Assembly (NCBI GenBank): GCA_017551675.1
Contig: JAFZLC010000033.1
Coordinates: 1 to 64,000, forward strand
Reading direction: 5' to 3'
From: Paludibacteraceae bacterium
GTDB lineage: Bacteria > Bacteroidota > Bacteroidia > Bacteroidales > Paludibacteraceae
Length of the DNA: 64,000 bases
Part shown: positions 17,649 to 26,459 of the stretch, one piece after another
Numbering within the stretch: the stretch's first letter is position 1
Layout of the letters: each line of letters begins with the position of its first letter
Position numbers and translations under genes: made by a program
The notes under the pieces: model-generated
Databases searched by the model: none
Seen by the model: only the letters and a program-made list of their open reading frames with translations
What the model was told of the DNA's origin: nothing

Positions 17649-18551
17649 ATGATACGTATTGAAAATGCCGGAGTAGAGGCACAGATATTATTAGAAGTTG
17701 GCGGACGAATTGTCTCTTACAACAGAATAGGGAAGCCTAATGTGTTGGAGAGTGATCCGTCGTTATGGAATGAGACTCAGGAACAACGGTTGAGTCCCTC
17801 GCCAGACATGCTTGATTTCCGTCCGTATAATGGTCATGAGGTGTGGGTGGGTCCGCAAAGTCAGTGGTGGAAACAGCAGACATTGAATGCGGAAAAAATA
17901 GATTCAGATCTTTTTTGGCCGCCAGATCCATATATCAGTTTTGGCGCATATCATATAGTAGAACAGACAAGCAATTCACTTGTGATTGAGGGTGAAGATT
18001 CTCCGATAAGTGGTTTGCGTATGAAGAAGAGTATGCGAATTGAGGAGGATGGTTCTTTGTTCTTTCAGGTGGAGGCAACCAATGTGCGGAAGAGTGATGT
18101 CTCGTGGGATTTGTGGTTGATCACCCGTGTGAATGGACACAATGAAAACTATGTGCCAGTTCGCTCGGCGGAGGATGTTGTTTTAGGAGAGCCTTCGCAT
18201 CCATGGCAAGGTCGTCCGACATACAAGGTGGAAGATGGCTATTTCTCATTTACGCCGTTGGATAATGATCATCAGTGTGAAGAGTGTACGGGTAAGGCAT
18301 ATATAAAAGCATCGGAGCCTGTGATTTATGCTCATTGCGGAGATGAATGGTTGAAATTAGAGTTCGAACATCACGACGCATCCTTACTGCATCCTGAGCA
18401 GACGGAGATAGAGTTGTATAACTTTGTTCATGCGGAAAAGGAGAAATCATTGTTGGAATTGGAATATCATGCACCGTATCGTACGTTGCATGCGGGAGAG
18501 TCTATGCAGACGTGGTCTAGATGGCGTCTGATGCGTACTATGCCTAAATGA
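17649..18551 (+). CDS. DUF4380 protein (mutarotase-like fold)
   Basis: 300 residues, no signal peptide, so probably cytoplasmic. The pattern of short beta strands, GGRIVSYNRIGKPNVL near the N-terminus and GHEVWVGPQSQWW match the DUF4380 group, whose fold resembles galactose mutarotase. A role with a sugar or sugar-derived substrate is inferred only. Translation is likely coupled to the ABC-F gene, one base away. Confidence 0.65.
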   Translation: MIRIENAGVEAQILLEVGGRIVSYNRIGKPNVLESDPSLWNETQEQRLSPSPDMLDFRPYNGHEVWVGPQSQWWKQQTLNAEKIDSDLFWPPDPYISFGAYHIVEQTSNSLVIEGEDSPISGLRMKKSMRIEEDGSLFFQVEATNVRKSDVSWDLWLITRVNGHNENYVPVRSAEDVVLGEPSHPWQGRPTYKVEDGYFSFTPLDNDHQCEECTGKAYIKASEPVIYAHCGDEWLKLEFEHHDASLLHPEQTEIELYNFVHAEKEKSLLELEYHAPYRTLHAGESMQTWSRWRLMRTMPK

Positions 18552-18593
18552 TGAAAACAATGGTTAGGTAATTGATATGATTGATAATAAAAG

Positions 18594-18630
18594 TAAAGCG
18601 GCTGTGGGATTATTCCTACAGCCGCTTTCT
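18594..18630. terminator. Bidirectional terminator between the DUF4380 and GH10 genes
   Basis: Stem AAAGCGGCTGT / ACAGCCGCTTT (18595-18605 with 18618-18628) with a short loop; it lies between convergent genes and can serve both strands. Confidence 0.8.
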
Positions 18631-18668
18631 TATGTAAGCATGTTTCTGTCTAAAACAGAATCAATCTT

Positions 18669-20732
18669 TTATTTTGCTATGACAAGTTTCTTTATTGTTA
18701 CACCATTTTCTGTGATGATGCGAATGATATAGTTGCCATCTTTCAAGTCGGCAACGGAGATAACCTTGTCTTTGCTAGTCTTCATTACCACACCTTCAGT
18801 AGAGATGATTTCAACACTGATTGGAGTGACACCATAAATTTCAACAACAGAAGAAGCAGGGTTTGGTCCGATTGCAATTGGTGCGATAGCGGTTTCGTTC
18901 AAACCAACATCACCCACTTTTTCGAATTTAATCCAGTCAACATCAATCCAGTTACCTGTATTCTTGATGATCATGGTCTGTGTACCTTTCTTAAGAGTTA
19001 CATTCTCTAATTTCACTTCTTCGAAATCACCCCAGCTGCCGAGTTTGTCAACACTCACATTTATTTTCGCGTTAGACTCTTCGAGTTCTACTGACAATGA
19101 ACCAGAATCGTTACCTTCACCCAAACGCATTGTTACGGTGTATTCACCATCCTTTTGTACGTCAACAGTGTAAGCCATCCACTCATCACCTTGGAATGAA
19201 CCGACTGCCACACCATCAGAAATCTCTTTAAGGTCAACATCATCTTCACGATAGTAGTTGGAGTAGCTATCACATGAGTTGCCTGCTGACTGATCATAGT
19301 AAGCCATGCCAGATGCACCCTCATCATAATTCTCTGCTTCAATCTTTCCTGGGATGACAGCTGCTGTTCCTTTGTAAGGCTTGTTAGGTTCAACTACATT
19401 TACAATTGCAGAACCAGTCACTTCTTTGTTGTCGCTTGTGATAACTAAAACCTTGATAGAGAAGCTTCCAGCCTCTTCAGGAGTCCAAGTGATGGATTCA
19501 CCCTCTCCAATCTTAGTATCGCCATTGTAGTAGGTTATGCTTCTAACACCGCTCTCAACATTGTTTAGTGTGACAGACAAATCTACACTGTTGCCAAGCA
19601 CAATTGTAGACTTGCTAACTGAAATGCTTGCAGATGGACCTTGAGCACCTTTGCCGCAGAATTTTGCTTTCGCATTTTTAGCAGCGTCACTTTGCATATA
19701 CTGACGCAACCATTTTATACCACTACGCTCGCTACCAGTATTAGTAAACAATCCCGTATCAGATCTCCATGTCTTACCGTTGATGTATCCCCAAATAGTA
19801 ATACCAGAAACGAAATCAGCTTCCCACATTGGTTTGAATGTGTTTTTCATAATCGTTTCGTATGTGCTTTCGTTACCTTGTGAGATGTCGTATTCGGTGA
19901 TGTAGCACTGCAACTCTTTGCCACACTTTTGCGTAATGCTATTGTGAATTTCCTTTAGCGTGTTACCGAAGTCAGAGATGTTATAGTGACTGTAGTAATC
20001 ATCCAAGTCGTGGCTTTGATGTCCGTAAGCATCAATTGGTGCACCTTGTTGTACTAATGATGAAACAAGATTGATAAAATCGGTTTTCTGCCATGTGAAG
20101 GTGTTGTAGTCATTATAAATCAACACGGCATTTGGGAATCTCTTACGAGCCATACGGAATGCCTCTGCAATCCATTTGTAGTCGTAAGGGTTACTACTGT
20201 TACCCAAAGCTTGACTTAGAAGGATTTTGAAGTCTTTGGATGATTTTCCATTTTCAGTTCCTTCCGCATGTCCTTGTATAGCCTCATTCACAACATCGAT
20301 TACAGCTAAGTCAGGATACTTGATGGCAACTGCATCAAACCAATATTCGACTTGTTGTTTCAACTCTGATGGAGAACAACCCGCCAATTGCGTTGGCCAC
20401 TGGCTCGTCCAAAGAAGAGCGTGGAATTTAAACAACACACCATTGTCCTTGCACCATTTGTAGTGAGCGTCAGCAGTTCCCCATTTCCATTTTTCAATAC
20501 CCTCTTGTGCACTGTTTACCTTACAGTCGACAATTGATCCCCATTTGGTCTCATTCTCGCAGGTGAGCTGATCCCACAAATCTTCATACTTCAAGTTGCC
20601 AACGCCTGGCTGTATTTGGTATGACGTGGTAATGTTACCCAAAAACTTACACGTGTTTTGGTTTAATTGTGCGTCTGCTATGCTTATGCTCATAAGCGCA
20701 GCCGCAAGTAGTGTAATAAATTTTCTGTTCAT
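18669..20732 (-). CDS. Secreted GH10 endo-1,4-beta-xylanase with CBM and T9SS tail
   Basis: 687 residues from ATG 20732 (the frame opens at 20786, but this ATG begins a standard signal peptide, MNRKFITLLAAALMSISIADA in outline). The GH10 barrel spans ~25-370 with acid/base Glu150 in DVVNEAI and nucleophile Glu280 in ITEYDI. Next an Ig-like domain (SISVSKSTIVLGNSVDLSV), a CBM6-like module (IPGKIEAENYDEGASGMAYYD) and a type A T9SS tail (PNPASSVVEIYG...GNYIIRI). It hydrolyses xylan backbones outside the cell. Single-gene unit, with a leader of up to ~180 bases if TATCTTAG at 20923-20916 is the -7 box. Confidence 0.93.
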   Translation of the reverse strand: MNRKFITLLAAALMSISIADAQLNQNTCKFLGNITTSYQIQPGVGNLKYEDLWDQLTCENETKWGSIVDCKVNSAQEGIEKWKWGTADAHYKWCKDNGVLFKFHALLWTSQWPTQLAGCSPSELKQQVEYWFDAVAIKYPDLAVIDVVNEAIQGHAEGTENGKSSKDFKILLSQALGNSSNPYDYKWIAEAFRMARKRFPNAVLIYNDYNTFTWQKTDFINLVSSLVQQGAPIDAYGHQSHDLDDYYSHYNISDFGNTLKEIHNSITQKCGKELQCYITEYDISQGNESTYETIMKNTFKPMWEADFVSGITIWGYINGKTWRSDTGLFTNTGSERSGIKWLRQYMQSDAAKNAKAKFCGKGAQGPSASISVSKSTIVLGNSVDLSVTLNNVESGVRSITYYNGDTKIGEGESITWTPEEAGSFSIKVLVITSDNKEVTGSAIVNVVEPNKPYKGTAAVIPGKIEAENYDEGASGMAYYDQSAGNSCDSYSNYYREDDVDLKEISDGVAVGSFQGDEWMAYTVDVQKDGEYTVTMRLGEGNDSGSLSVELEESNAKINVSVDKLGSWGDFEEVKLENVTLKKGTQTMIIKNTGNWIDVDWIKFEKVGDVGLNETAIAPIAIGPNPASSVVEIYGVTPISVEIISTEGVVMKTSKDKVISVADLKDGNYIIRIITENGVTIKKLVIAK

Positions 20733-21128
20733 GATCTTCGTGTTTTTGTAATGTGAATGTTTGCCCTTAAAATAGGAAACATACAATCGGTTTTTAATGA
20801 GAATAAAATAATTTAGTGCATTTGTAAGTTATATATAAGTTATAAATTTGGTTTTCCTCTGTTATGTGGTCAGATGTAATATATGCTACAAAAAAGACCA
20901 CAATAAACGTTGCTAAGATACGAATAAAATCTGACATAAACACTTTTTTGAAAAAAAATCCTGTTGTCATGTTCGTTTCCCTCCTTTCTCCTTAAGTAAT
21001 GATGTTTGTATAGGAGAGATTTCTCAGACTGTGTTCATAGCGCTTTGCTAAAGTTTTTTGCGGTATTTGATAGCGAAAAATTCTCTATTATCTTCTTTCT
21101 TTCGTAATTTTGCACCTTTAATTATAAT
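20733..21128. other. Intergenic region between divergent GH10 and uvrA
   Basis: An AT-rich 396-base gap. It holds a candidate minus-strand -7 box (TATCTTAG, 20923-20916) for the xylanase and a plus-strand box (TAATTTTG, 21105-21112) for uvrA. I see no gene, repeat or RNA structure that stands out. Confidence 0.5.
21105..21112 (+). promoter_or_regulatory. -7 box of uvrA
   Basis: TAATTTTG matches TAnnTTTG, 16 bases before the first ATG (21129), implying a very short leader. Confidence 0.5.
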
Positions 21129-24062
21129 ATGGGAGATGACTCAGAAATTCCTATGAATGAGGAGAGAAAATCCTATAGGTGTGTTATAAAAGATTTGTTT
21201 TCTGTGGATAAAGAAGAAAAACATAAAGAAGAATCGAGTGCTGAAACAGCATGGATTGATGTGTATGGAGCGAGAGTTCATAATTTAAAAAATGTGGATG
21301 TCTCTTTGCCAAGGTACAAGTTGTCTGTCATCACAGGTTTGAGTGGCAGTGGCAAGTCGTCGTTGGCGTTTGATACAATCTATGCGGAAGGACAACGTCG
21401 GTACATAGAGACATTCTCTGCTTATGCTCGTAATTTCCTTGGCAACATGGAACGACCTGATGTTGATAAAATCACGGGACTGAGCCCTGTTATCTCCATA
21501 GAACAGAAGACCACCAATAAGAATCCTCGTTCTACAGTGGGAACGACAACAGAGGTGTATGATTTTCTTCGTCTGCTTTTCGCACGCGCGGGAGAGGCCT
21601 ATTCATACGTGACGGGTGAAAAGATGGTGAAGTATACGGAGGAACAGATACTTGATTTGATAGAACATGATTACAAGGGAGATGCTATCTTCTTGTTGGC
21701 TCCATTGGTTAATGCAAGAAAAGGACATTATAAAGAGTTGTTTGAGCAAGTTCGTCGAAAAGGATATTTGAATGTCCGTGTAGATGGAGAAATAAAGGAG
21801 ATTGTTCATGGCATGAAGTTGGACCGCTATAAAAACCATACGATTGAGGTGGTGATTGATAAATTAGTGGTGTCTGATGGCAACCAACAACGTGTGCAAG
21901 CTTCTGTACGCACGGCTATGAAACAGGGAAACGGAACAATCGTTGTGCTACGAAAGAAGGATGGTGAGATTCGCCATTTCAGTCGCCATCTGATGTGTCC
22001 GACAAGTGGTATCTCGTATGCAGAGCCTGCTCCGCATAATTTCTCTTTCAATTCACCTCATGGTAGTTGCCCTAAGTGTAAGGGATTGGGTGTTATTAAT
22101 GAAATTGATATTGATAAGATAATTCCAGACAAGTCGGTTAGTATCTACAATGGAGGTATTGTTCCGCTTGGCAAATATAAGAAGTCACTCTTCTTCTGGC
22201 AATTAGAGGCTGTGGCAGACCGCTATGGCTTTTCGTTGAAGGATCCTATTTCAAAGGTTCCTCCAGAAGGATTGGATGTTGTGCTGAATGGTACCGAGGA
22301 ACGGGTGTGCGTGAGAAATGAATCTTTGGGTTCTTCTAATATGGCATGTCTGTTTGAGGGTGTTATCCATTATATTGAGGTGCAGCAAGAGATGGATGCA
22401 TCGGCAACAGCCCGTAAGTGGGCGGGCCAGTTTAGTAAACAGGTCGTATGCCCTGTTTGTCATGGCAACCGTTTGAATGAGGAGGCTTTGCATTATCGGA
22501 TTGCAGGAAAGAATATTGCAGACCTTTCTCGTATGGATATTGCTGATTTGTATGATTGGGTGTGTAAGGTGCCGGCACAGATGTCGGAAAAGCAGTTGTC
22601 TATTGCGGAACTGATATTAAAAGAGATAAAAACACGTCTGCAGTTTATGCTAGATGTTGGATTGGATTATCTCTCTCTTCATCGCTCTTCAGTCTCTCTG
22701 TCGGGCGGTGAAAATCAGCGTATTCGTTTGGCTACTCAGATTGGATCTCAGTTGGTGAATGTCTTGTATATTTTGGATGAACCAAGCATCGGATTGCATC
22801 AACGAGATAATGTGCGATTGATTCAGTCATTGAAACAGTTGCGCGACATTGGTAATTCTGTGATTGTGGTGGAGCATGATCGTGATATGATGCTTGAATC
22901 GGATTACATCGTCGACATGGGTCCATTTGCAGGAAGAAAAGGTGGAGAGGTGGTCTTTGCAGGTACTCCACAGGAGATGTTGAAAACACAAACAATGACG
23001 GCTGATTATCTGAACGGACGTCGTACAATAGAGGTGCCGGCAAAGAAGAGAGAAGGAAATGGAAAGTCCATCATCATAAAAGGCGCAAAAGGAAACAACC
23101 TGAAAAATGTGGATGTGGAGTTCCCTTTGAATAAATTTATTTGTGTGACAGGTGTGTCGGGTAGCGGTAAATCGACCTTGATTAATGAAACGTTACAGCC
23201 GATATTGAGTCAGCATTTTTATCACTCTTTGCAAGACCCTTTGCCATTTGATTCGGTAAGTGGTGTTGAGTATATTGATAAGATTATTAATGTGGATCAG
23301 TCGCCCATAGGACGAACACCACGATCCAATCCATCCACATATACAGGTCTGTTTGGTGACATTCGAGAGTTGTTTGTCACTCTACCAGAGTCGAAGATGC
23401 GTGGATATAAGGCAGGACGTTTCTCCTTTAATGTGAAGGGAGGCCGTTGTGAGACCTGTTGTGGAAATGGATACAAGACGATAGAGATGAATTTTCTACC
23501 AGATGTATTGGTTCCATGTGAAGAGTGTCAGGGGAAAAGATATAATCGAGAGACTTTGGAGGTCCGCTTCAAGGGAAAATCAATTGCGGATGTGTTGGAT
23601 ATGACCATCAATATGGCGGTTGACTTCTTTGAGAATATTCCGAACATTTATCATAAAGTGAAAACTTTGCAAGAGATAGGTTTGGGTTACATAAAGTTGG
23701 GACAGCCATCAACAACCTTGTCAGGTGGTGAAAGTCAGCGTATTAAGTTGGCAACGGAATTGATGAAAAAAGAGACGGGTAATACGTTGTATGTCTTGGA
23801 TGAACCAACCACGGGACTTCACTTCGAAGATATTCGTATTTTGTTAGACGTGTTGAACAAATTGGTGAATAGGGGTAATACAGTTATTGTCATCGAACAT
23901 AACATGGATGTGATTAAGACTGCTGATTATCTGATTGACATAGGTCCGGAAGGTGGTCGAGGAGGAGGACAAGTCATCGCGACGGGAACTCCCGAGGAGG
24001 TGGCAGAGAATCCAAACAGCTATACGGGCAAATATCTGAAAATGGAGTTGGAAAGAAAATAA
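21129..24062 (+). CDS. uvrA: Excinuclease ABC subunit UvrA
   Basis: Damage-recognition ATPase of nucleotide excision repair. 977 residues with Walker A GLSGSGKS (70-77) and GVSGSGKS (~676), two SGGE(N/S)QRI(R/K)LA signatures, and the C-terminal zinc finger CETCCGNGY...CEECQGKRYN. Two oddities: about 40 extra residues precede the usual start (IDVYGARVHNLKN), and the first zinc module reads CPTSGISYAEP...CPKCKG, so one of its four expected cysteines is Ser. M9 at 21153 is an alternative start. The YD-repeat gene begins 15 bases downstream. Confidence 0.95.
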   Translation: MGDDSEIPMNEERKSYRCVIKDLFSVDKEEKHKEESSAETAWIDVYGARVHNLKNVDVSLPRYKLSVITGLSGSGKSSLAFDTIYAEGQRRYIETFSAYARNFLGNMERPDVDKITGLSPVISIEQKTTNKNPRSTVGTTTEVYDFLRLLFARAGEAYSYVTGEKMVKYTEEQILDLIEHDYKGDAIFLLAPLVNARKGHYKELFEQVRRKGYLNVRVDGEIKEIVHGMKLDRYKNHTIEVVIDKLVVSDGNQQRVQASVRTAMKQGNGTIVVLRKKDGEIRHFSRHLMCPTSGISYAEPAPHNFSFNSPHGSCPKCKGLGVINEIDIDKIIPDKSVSIYNGGIVPLGKYKKSLFFWQLEAVADRYGFSLKDPISKVPPEGLDVVLNGTEERVCVRNESLGSSNMACLFEGVIHYIEVQQEMDASATARKWAGQFSKQVVCPVCHGNRLNEEALHYRIAGKNIADLSRMDIADLYDWVCKVPAQMSEKQLSIAELILKEIKTRLQFMLDVGLDYLSLHRSSVSLSGGENQRIRLATQIGSQLVNVLYILDEPSIGLHQRDNVRLIQSLKQLRDIGNSVIVVEHDRDMMLESDYIVDMGPFAGRKGGEVVFAGTPQEMLKTQTMTADYLNGRRTIEVPAKKREGNGKSIIIKGAKGNNLKNVDVEFPLNKFICVTGVSGSGKSTLINETLQPILSQHFYHSLQDPLPFDSVSGVEYIDKIINVDQSPIGRTPRSNPSTYTGLFGDIRELFVTLPESKMRGYKAGRFSFNVKGGRCETCCGNGYKTIEMNFLPDVLVPCEECQGKRYNRETLEVRFKGKSIADVLDMTINMAVDFFENIPNIYHKVKTLQEIGLGYIKLGQPSTTLSGGESQRIKLATELMKKETGNTLYVLDEPTTGLHFEDIRILLDVLNKLVNRGNTVIVIEHNMDVIKTADYLIDIGPEGGRGGGQVIATGTPEEVAENPNSYTGKYLKMELERK

Positions 24063-24077
24063 GATATAGATAAAAAT

Positions 24078-25376
24078 ATGAAGCATACTGTGTCAGTCTT
24101 ATTATTGCTGATGATAATGGTTTTGAACTTGCAGGCTGCCAATCAAGCATCCAAATATGGGGAAACAAAGGAGTTTTATCATCTGAAAGGACCTGTTAAA
24201 TCATGTTTGCTTTCGTCAAAAAACGATAAAGTATACCTTGAATTTAATAAGGATGGATTTCTTACAAAGGGAATAACCACTCGAAAGTCGGATACGCTTA
24301 GCACCTTTGTCGCAAAATTCGATAAAAAGGGCAACGTTATTCGAAGAACACATTGCGATTATAGTATTAAATGTCTTGATTGTGAGAAGGAAATAAAGGA
24401 GAGAGAACCCCAATTGTCAAAAGAAGAAGTGCTAATTTATGATATTAAATCATCTGATGATACTGATTCTGATTGTTACACTATGTGTAAGAATAATCCA
24501 GAGTTTGTGAGAAATAGGGTTAAAAGCAATCTCGAATATGTATACAATAATAAAAATGAGTTGGTGAAAGTAGTCCAAACGGAAGTGGAAAACAATTATG
24601 ATTCCATTGTTACTTTATATCAGTATGATGAGAAGGGCCATAAAATTAGAGAAAGTCACCATTATGCTTCCGGCGGTTCTTTTGTTGATAAATGGGAGTA
24701 TGAAAATGATTTGTTGGTGAAAGATAATAATTTTTATTATAAATATAATGACAAACAACAATTGGTGGAAAAGCAAAATATAGAAAAGGAGGAACGTAAA
24801 ATCATATACACATATTACCCAAATGGCAAATTGAAAAGTAGGGTAAGCAATTTTCACAGAGATTCCCTTGTGTATAACATTAATGGAGATACAATGTTGT
24901 GTGTTCAAAATAGAATGATACGTTACTCTTTCCCAGGTGTTGGACCTCGTGGTATAGTGGTTGGTATGGTGCGCCGTCAAGTAGTAGAGTACGATAAAGA
25001 AAACATACGGACAAAGTCTCAACTTTACAACGAACAAAAGAATCTCGTGTTTGAGAATTTTTATGATGAAAAAGGCAACTGTATAAAATCAGTTTTCAAA
25101 AAAGGTTATGTGGATCGTGCTTTCAATAAGGAAGGAAAGGTTTTGACGGAAAGGCTCTATCTTGATAATGCGCTTGTCAAACATAGTGAGTATGATGATA
25201 AAGGCGTGTGTGTTAAAGAAGAATATTATGAAGCCGGCGTTTTGAGAAGAATGCTAACGAGAGAGACTGATAAATACGGGAATGTGGTAAAAGAGAATGA
25301 AACTCTTTATTTTAGACCCTCTGGTGGAACGAATGCACGTACTACTTCGTCAACTATTGATATCACATATTATTAA
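24078..25376 (+). CDS. Secreted YD/MORN-like repeat protein of unknown function
   Basis: 432 residues with a signal peptide (MKHTVSVLLLLMIMVLNLQAA), then many short repeats built on (Y/F)D-x-K-G-(N/H)-x-(I/V): FDKKGNVI, YDEKGHKI, YDEKGNCI, YDDKGVCV, plus YYPNGKLKS. These resemble RHS/YD or YwqK/MORN_2 repeats, which form beta-strand arrays. Cysteines occur in the central part (CLDCEKE). I recognise no enzyme motif. It probably shares the uvrA transcript, which looks incidental to function. Confidence 0.6.
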   Translation: MKHTVSVLLLLMIMVLNLQAANQASKYGETKEFYHLKGPVKSCLLSSKNDKVYLEFNKDGFLTKGITTRKSDTLSTFVAKFDKKGNVIRRTHCDYSIKCLDCEKEIKEREPQLSKEEVLIYDIKSSDDTDSDCYTMCKNNPEFVRNRVKSNLEYVYNNKNELVKVVQTEVENNYDSIVTLYQYDEKGHKIRESHHYASGGSFVDKWEYENDLLVKDNNFYYKYNDKQQLVEKQNIEKEERKIIYTYYPNGKLKSRVSNFHRDSLVYNINGDTMLCVQNRMIRYSFPGVGPRGIVVGMVRRQVVEYDKENIRTKSQLYNEQKNLVFENFYDEKGNCIKSVFKKGYVDRAFNKEGKVLTERLYLDNALVKHSEYDDKGVCVKEEYYEAGVLRRMLTRETDKYGNVVKENETLYFRPSGGTNARTTSSTIDITYY

Positions 25377-25397
25377 GTTGGAACAACCCACTATAAT

Positions 25398-26213
25398 TTA
25401 CTTCCCCCATAATTTATAGAAGTGGGCAACTGGTCCGTGACCGTGACCGATCTCATAGTCAGCTCCTTCTATGATGGCTCCTTCTATGTAAGCTTGTGCC
25501 TTTTCGGCTGATTCTTGGAGACTATATCCCTTGGCTAGCATGGAGGCCAGTGCGGAAGATAGTGTGCATCCGGTGCCATGTGTGTTTTGTGTGTATACCC
25601 GTTTTGTTTTCAGTTCAAAATAACGGTGTTGAAAATTGTCATAGAAGATGTCAATCAGGTTGTCATCTGTCAGATGACCCGCTTTAAGGTATACAGATAC
25701 GTTGAACCGTTCCGATAGTTTTTGAGCTACAAGAGGAAGATCCTCTTGGGTGGGTATCTTTTCCCCGAATAATATTTCGGCTTCGGGTATGTTTGGGGTG
25801 ATGACTGTAGCCATGGGTATGAGTATCTCGCATAGTGTATTGATGGCCTCTTCCTCAATGAGACGATGGCCTGAAGTGGAGACCATGACAGGGTCGAGCA
25901 CGATGTTTTTCACGTTATGCTTCCGAAGCATCTTTGCCACGCTACGAACAACGTCGGATGAGTGGAGCATACCTATTTTCACGCTATCCGCACCAATGTC
26001 GCTTAACACGGCATCGATCTGACCCTCGATTATGGAAGGTTCGACACCAGCCACGTCGATGACACCTACTGTGTTTTGTACTGTTATTGCGGTGATGGCA
26101 GTCATGGCATAGCAGCCGCAAGCAGAGATGGTTTTGATGTCGGCTTGTATTCCTGCTCCTCCACCAGAGTCGCTGCCGGCGATTGTAAGTACACGATGAT
26201 ATTTTTTTGCCAT
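25398..26213 (-). CDS. thiD: Hydroxymethylpyrimidine/phosphomethylpyrimidine kinase ThiD
   Basis: Two-step kinase making HMP-diphosphate for thiamine. 271 residues from ATG 26213, with the ribokinase-fold motifs AGSDSGGGAGIQADIKT (N-terminal), VLDPVMVSTSG and the catalytic NTHGTGCTLSSALAS. The frame opens at 26240, but a TAATTTTG box at 26265-26258 puts the transcript start near that codon, so the inner ATG (MAKKYHRVLTIAGSDS) is preferred. No other thi gene lies nearby, and no TPP riboswitch is visible in the short leader. Confidence 0.94.
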   Translation of the reverse strand: MAKKYHRVLTIAGSDSGGGAGIQADIKTISACGCYAMTAITAITVQNTVGVIDVAGVEPSIIEGQIDAVLSDIGADSVKIGMLHSSDVVRSVAKMLRKHNVKNIVLDPVMVSTSGHRLIEEEAINTLCEILIPMATVITPNIPEAEILFGEKIPTQEDLPLVAQKLSERFNVSVYLKAGHLTDDNLIDIFYDNFQHRYFELKTKRVYTQNTHGTGCTLSSALASMLAKGYSLQESAEKAQAYIEGAIIEGADYEIGHGHGPVAHFYKLWGK

Positions 26214-26257
26214 TTCTATTGAATTAGGTTTGGTCCGCATTTCACAGATTTGTATTG

Positions 26258-26265
26258 CAAAATTA
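26258..26265 (-). promoter_or_regulatory. -7 box of thiD
   Basis: Minus-strand TAATTTTG fits TAnnTTTG about 45 bases before the preferred ATG; a TTTG at 26284-26281 is slightly too close to be a perfect -33. Confidence 0.5.
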
Positions 26266-26374
26266 CATAATTAATCAACACAAAGAAGTATCTTGCAGTG
26301 CAGATTTAAAAGATCTAATATGGAGGATGTGTCTCTTTGGAAGGACTGATTGACATCTTTTCAATCAAGAAATA

Positions 26375-26387
26375 TGACATTTTGTCA
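26375..26387 (+). promoter_or_regulatory. Candidate operator palindrome upstream of clpB
   Basis: Perfect inverted repeat TGACA-TTT-TGTCA, 73 bases before the clpB ATG. Position ahead of a heat-shock chaperone gene makes a regulator site plausible; it is not CIRCE. A TGGCATTTAATTTGAA stretch follows at 26410. Confidence 0.35.
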
Positions 26388-26459
26388 GTTTTGCGTAAAA
26401 AAATAAGAATGGCATTTAATTTGAACTATGTTAAATGTCAAACGCTAAAAAATACAATT

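Noticed and set aside
5402-20732. A polysaccharide utilisation locus (SusCD type)
   Set aside because: No SusC, SusD, hybrid two-component system or ECF sigma/anti-sigma pair is present in the window.
26337-26459. 41-residue N-terminal extension of ClpB
   Set aside because: Not seen in ClpB proteins; it covers the palindrome and likely promoter; ATG 26460 gives the family N-terminus.
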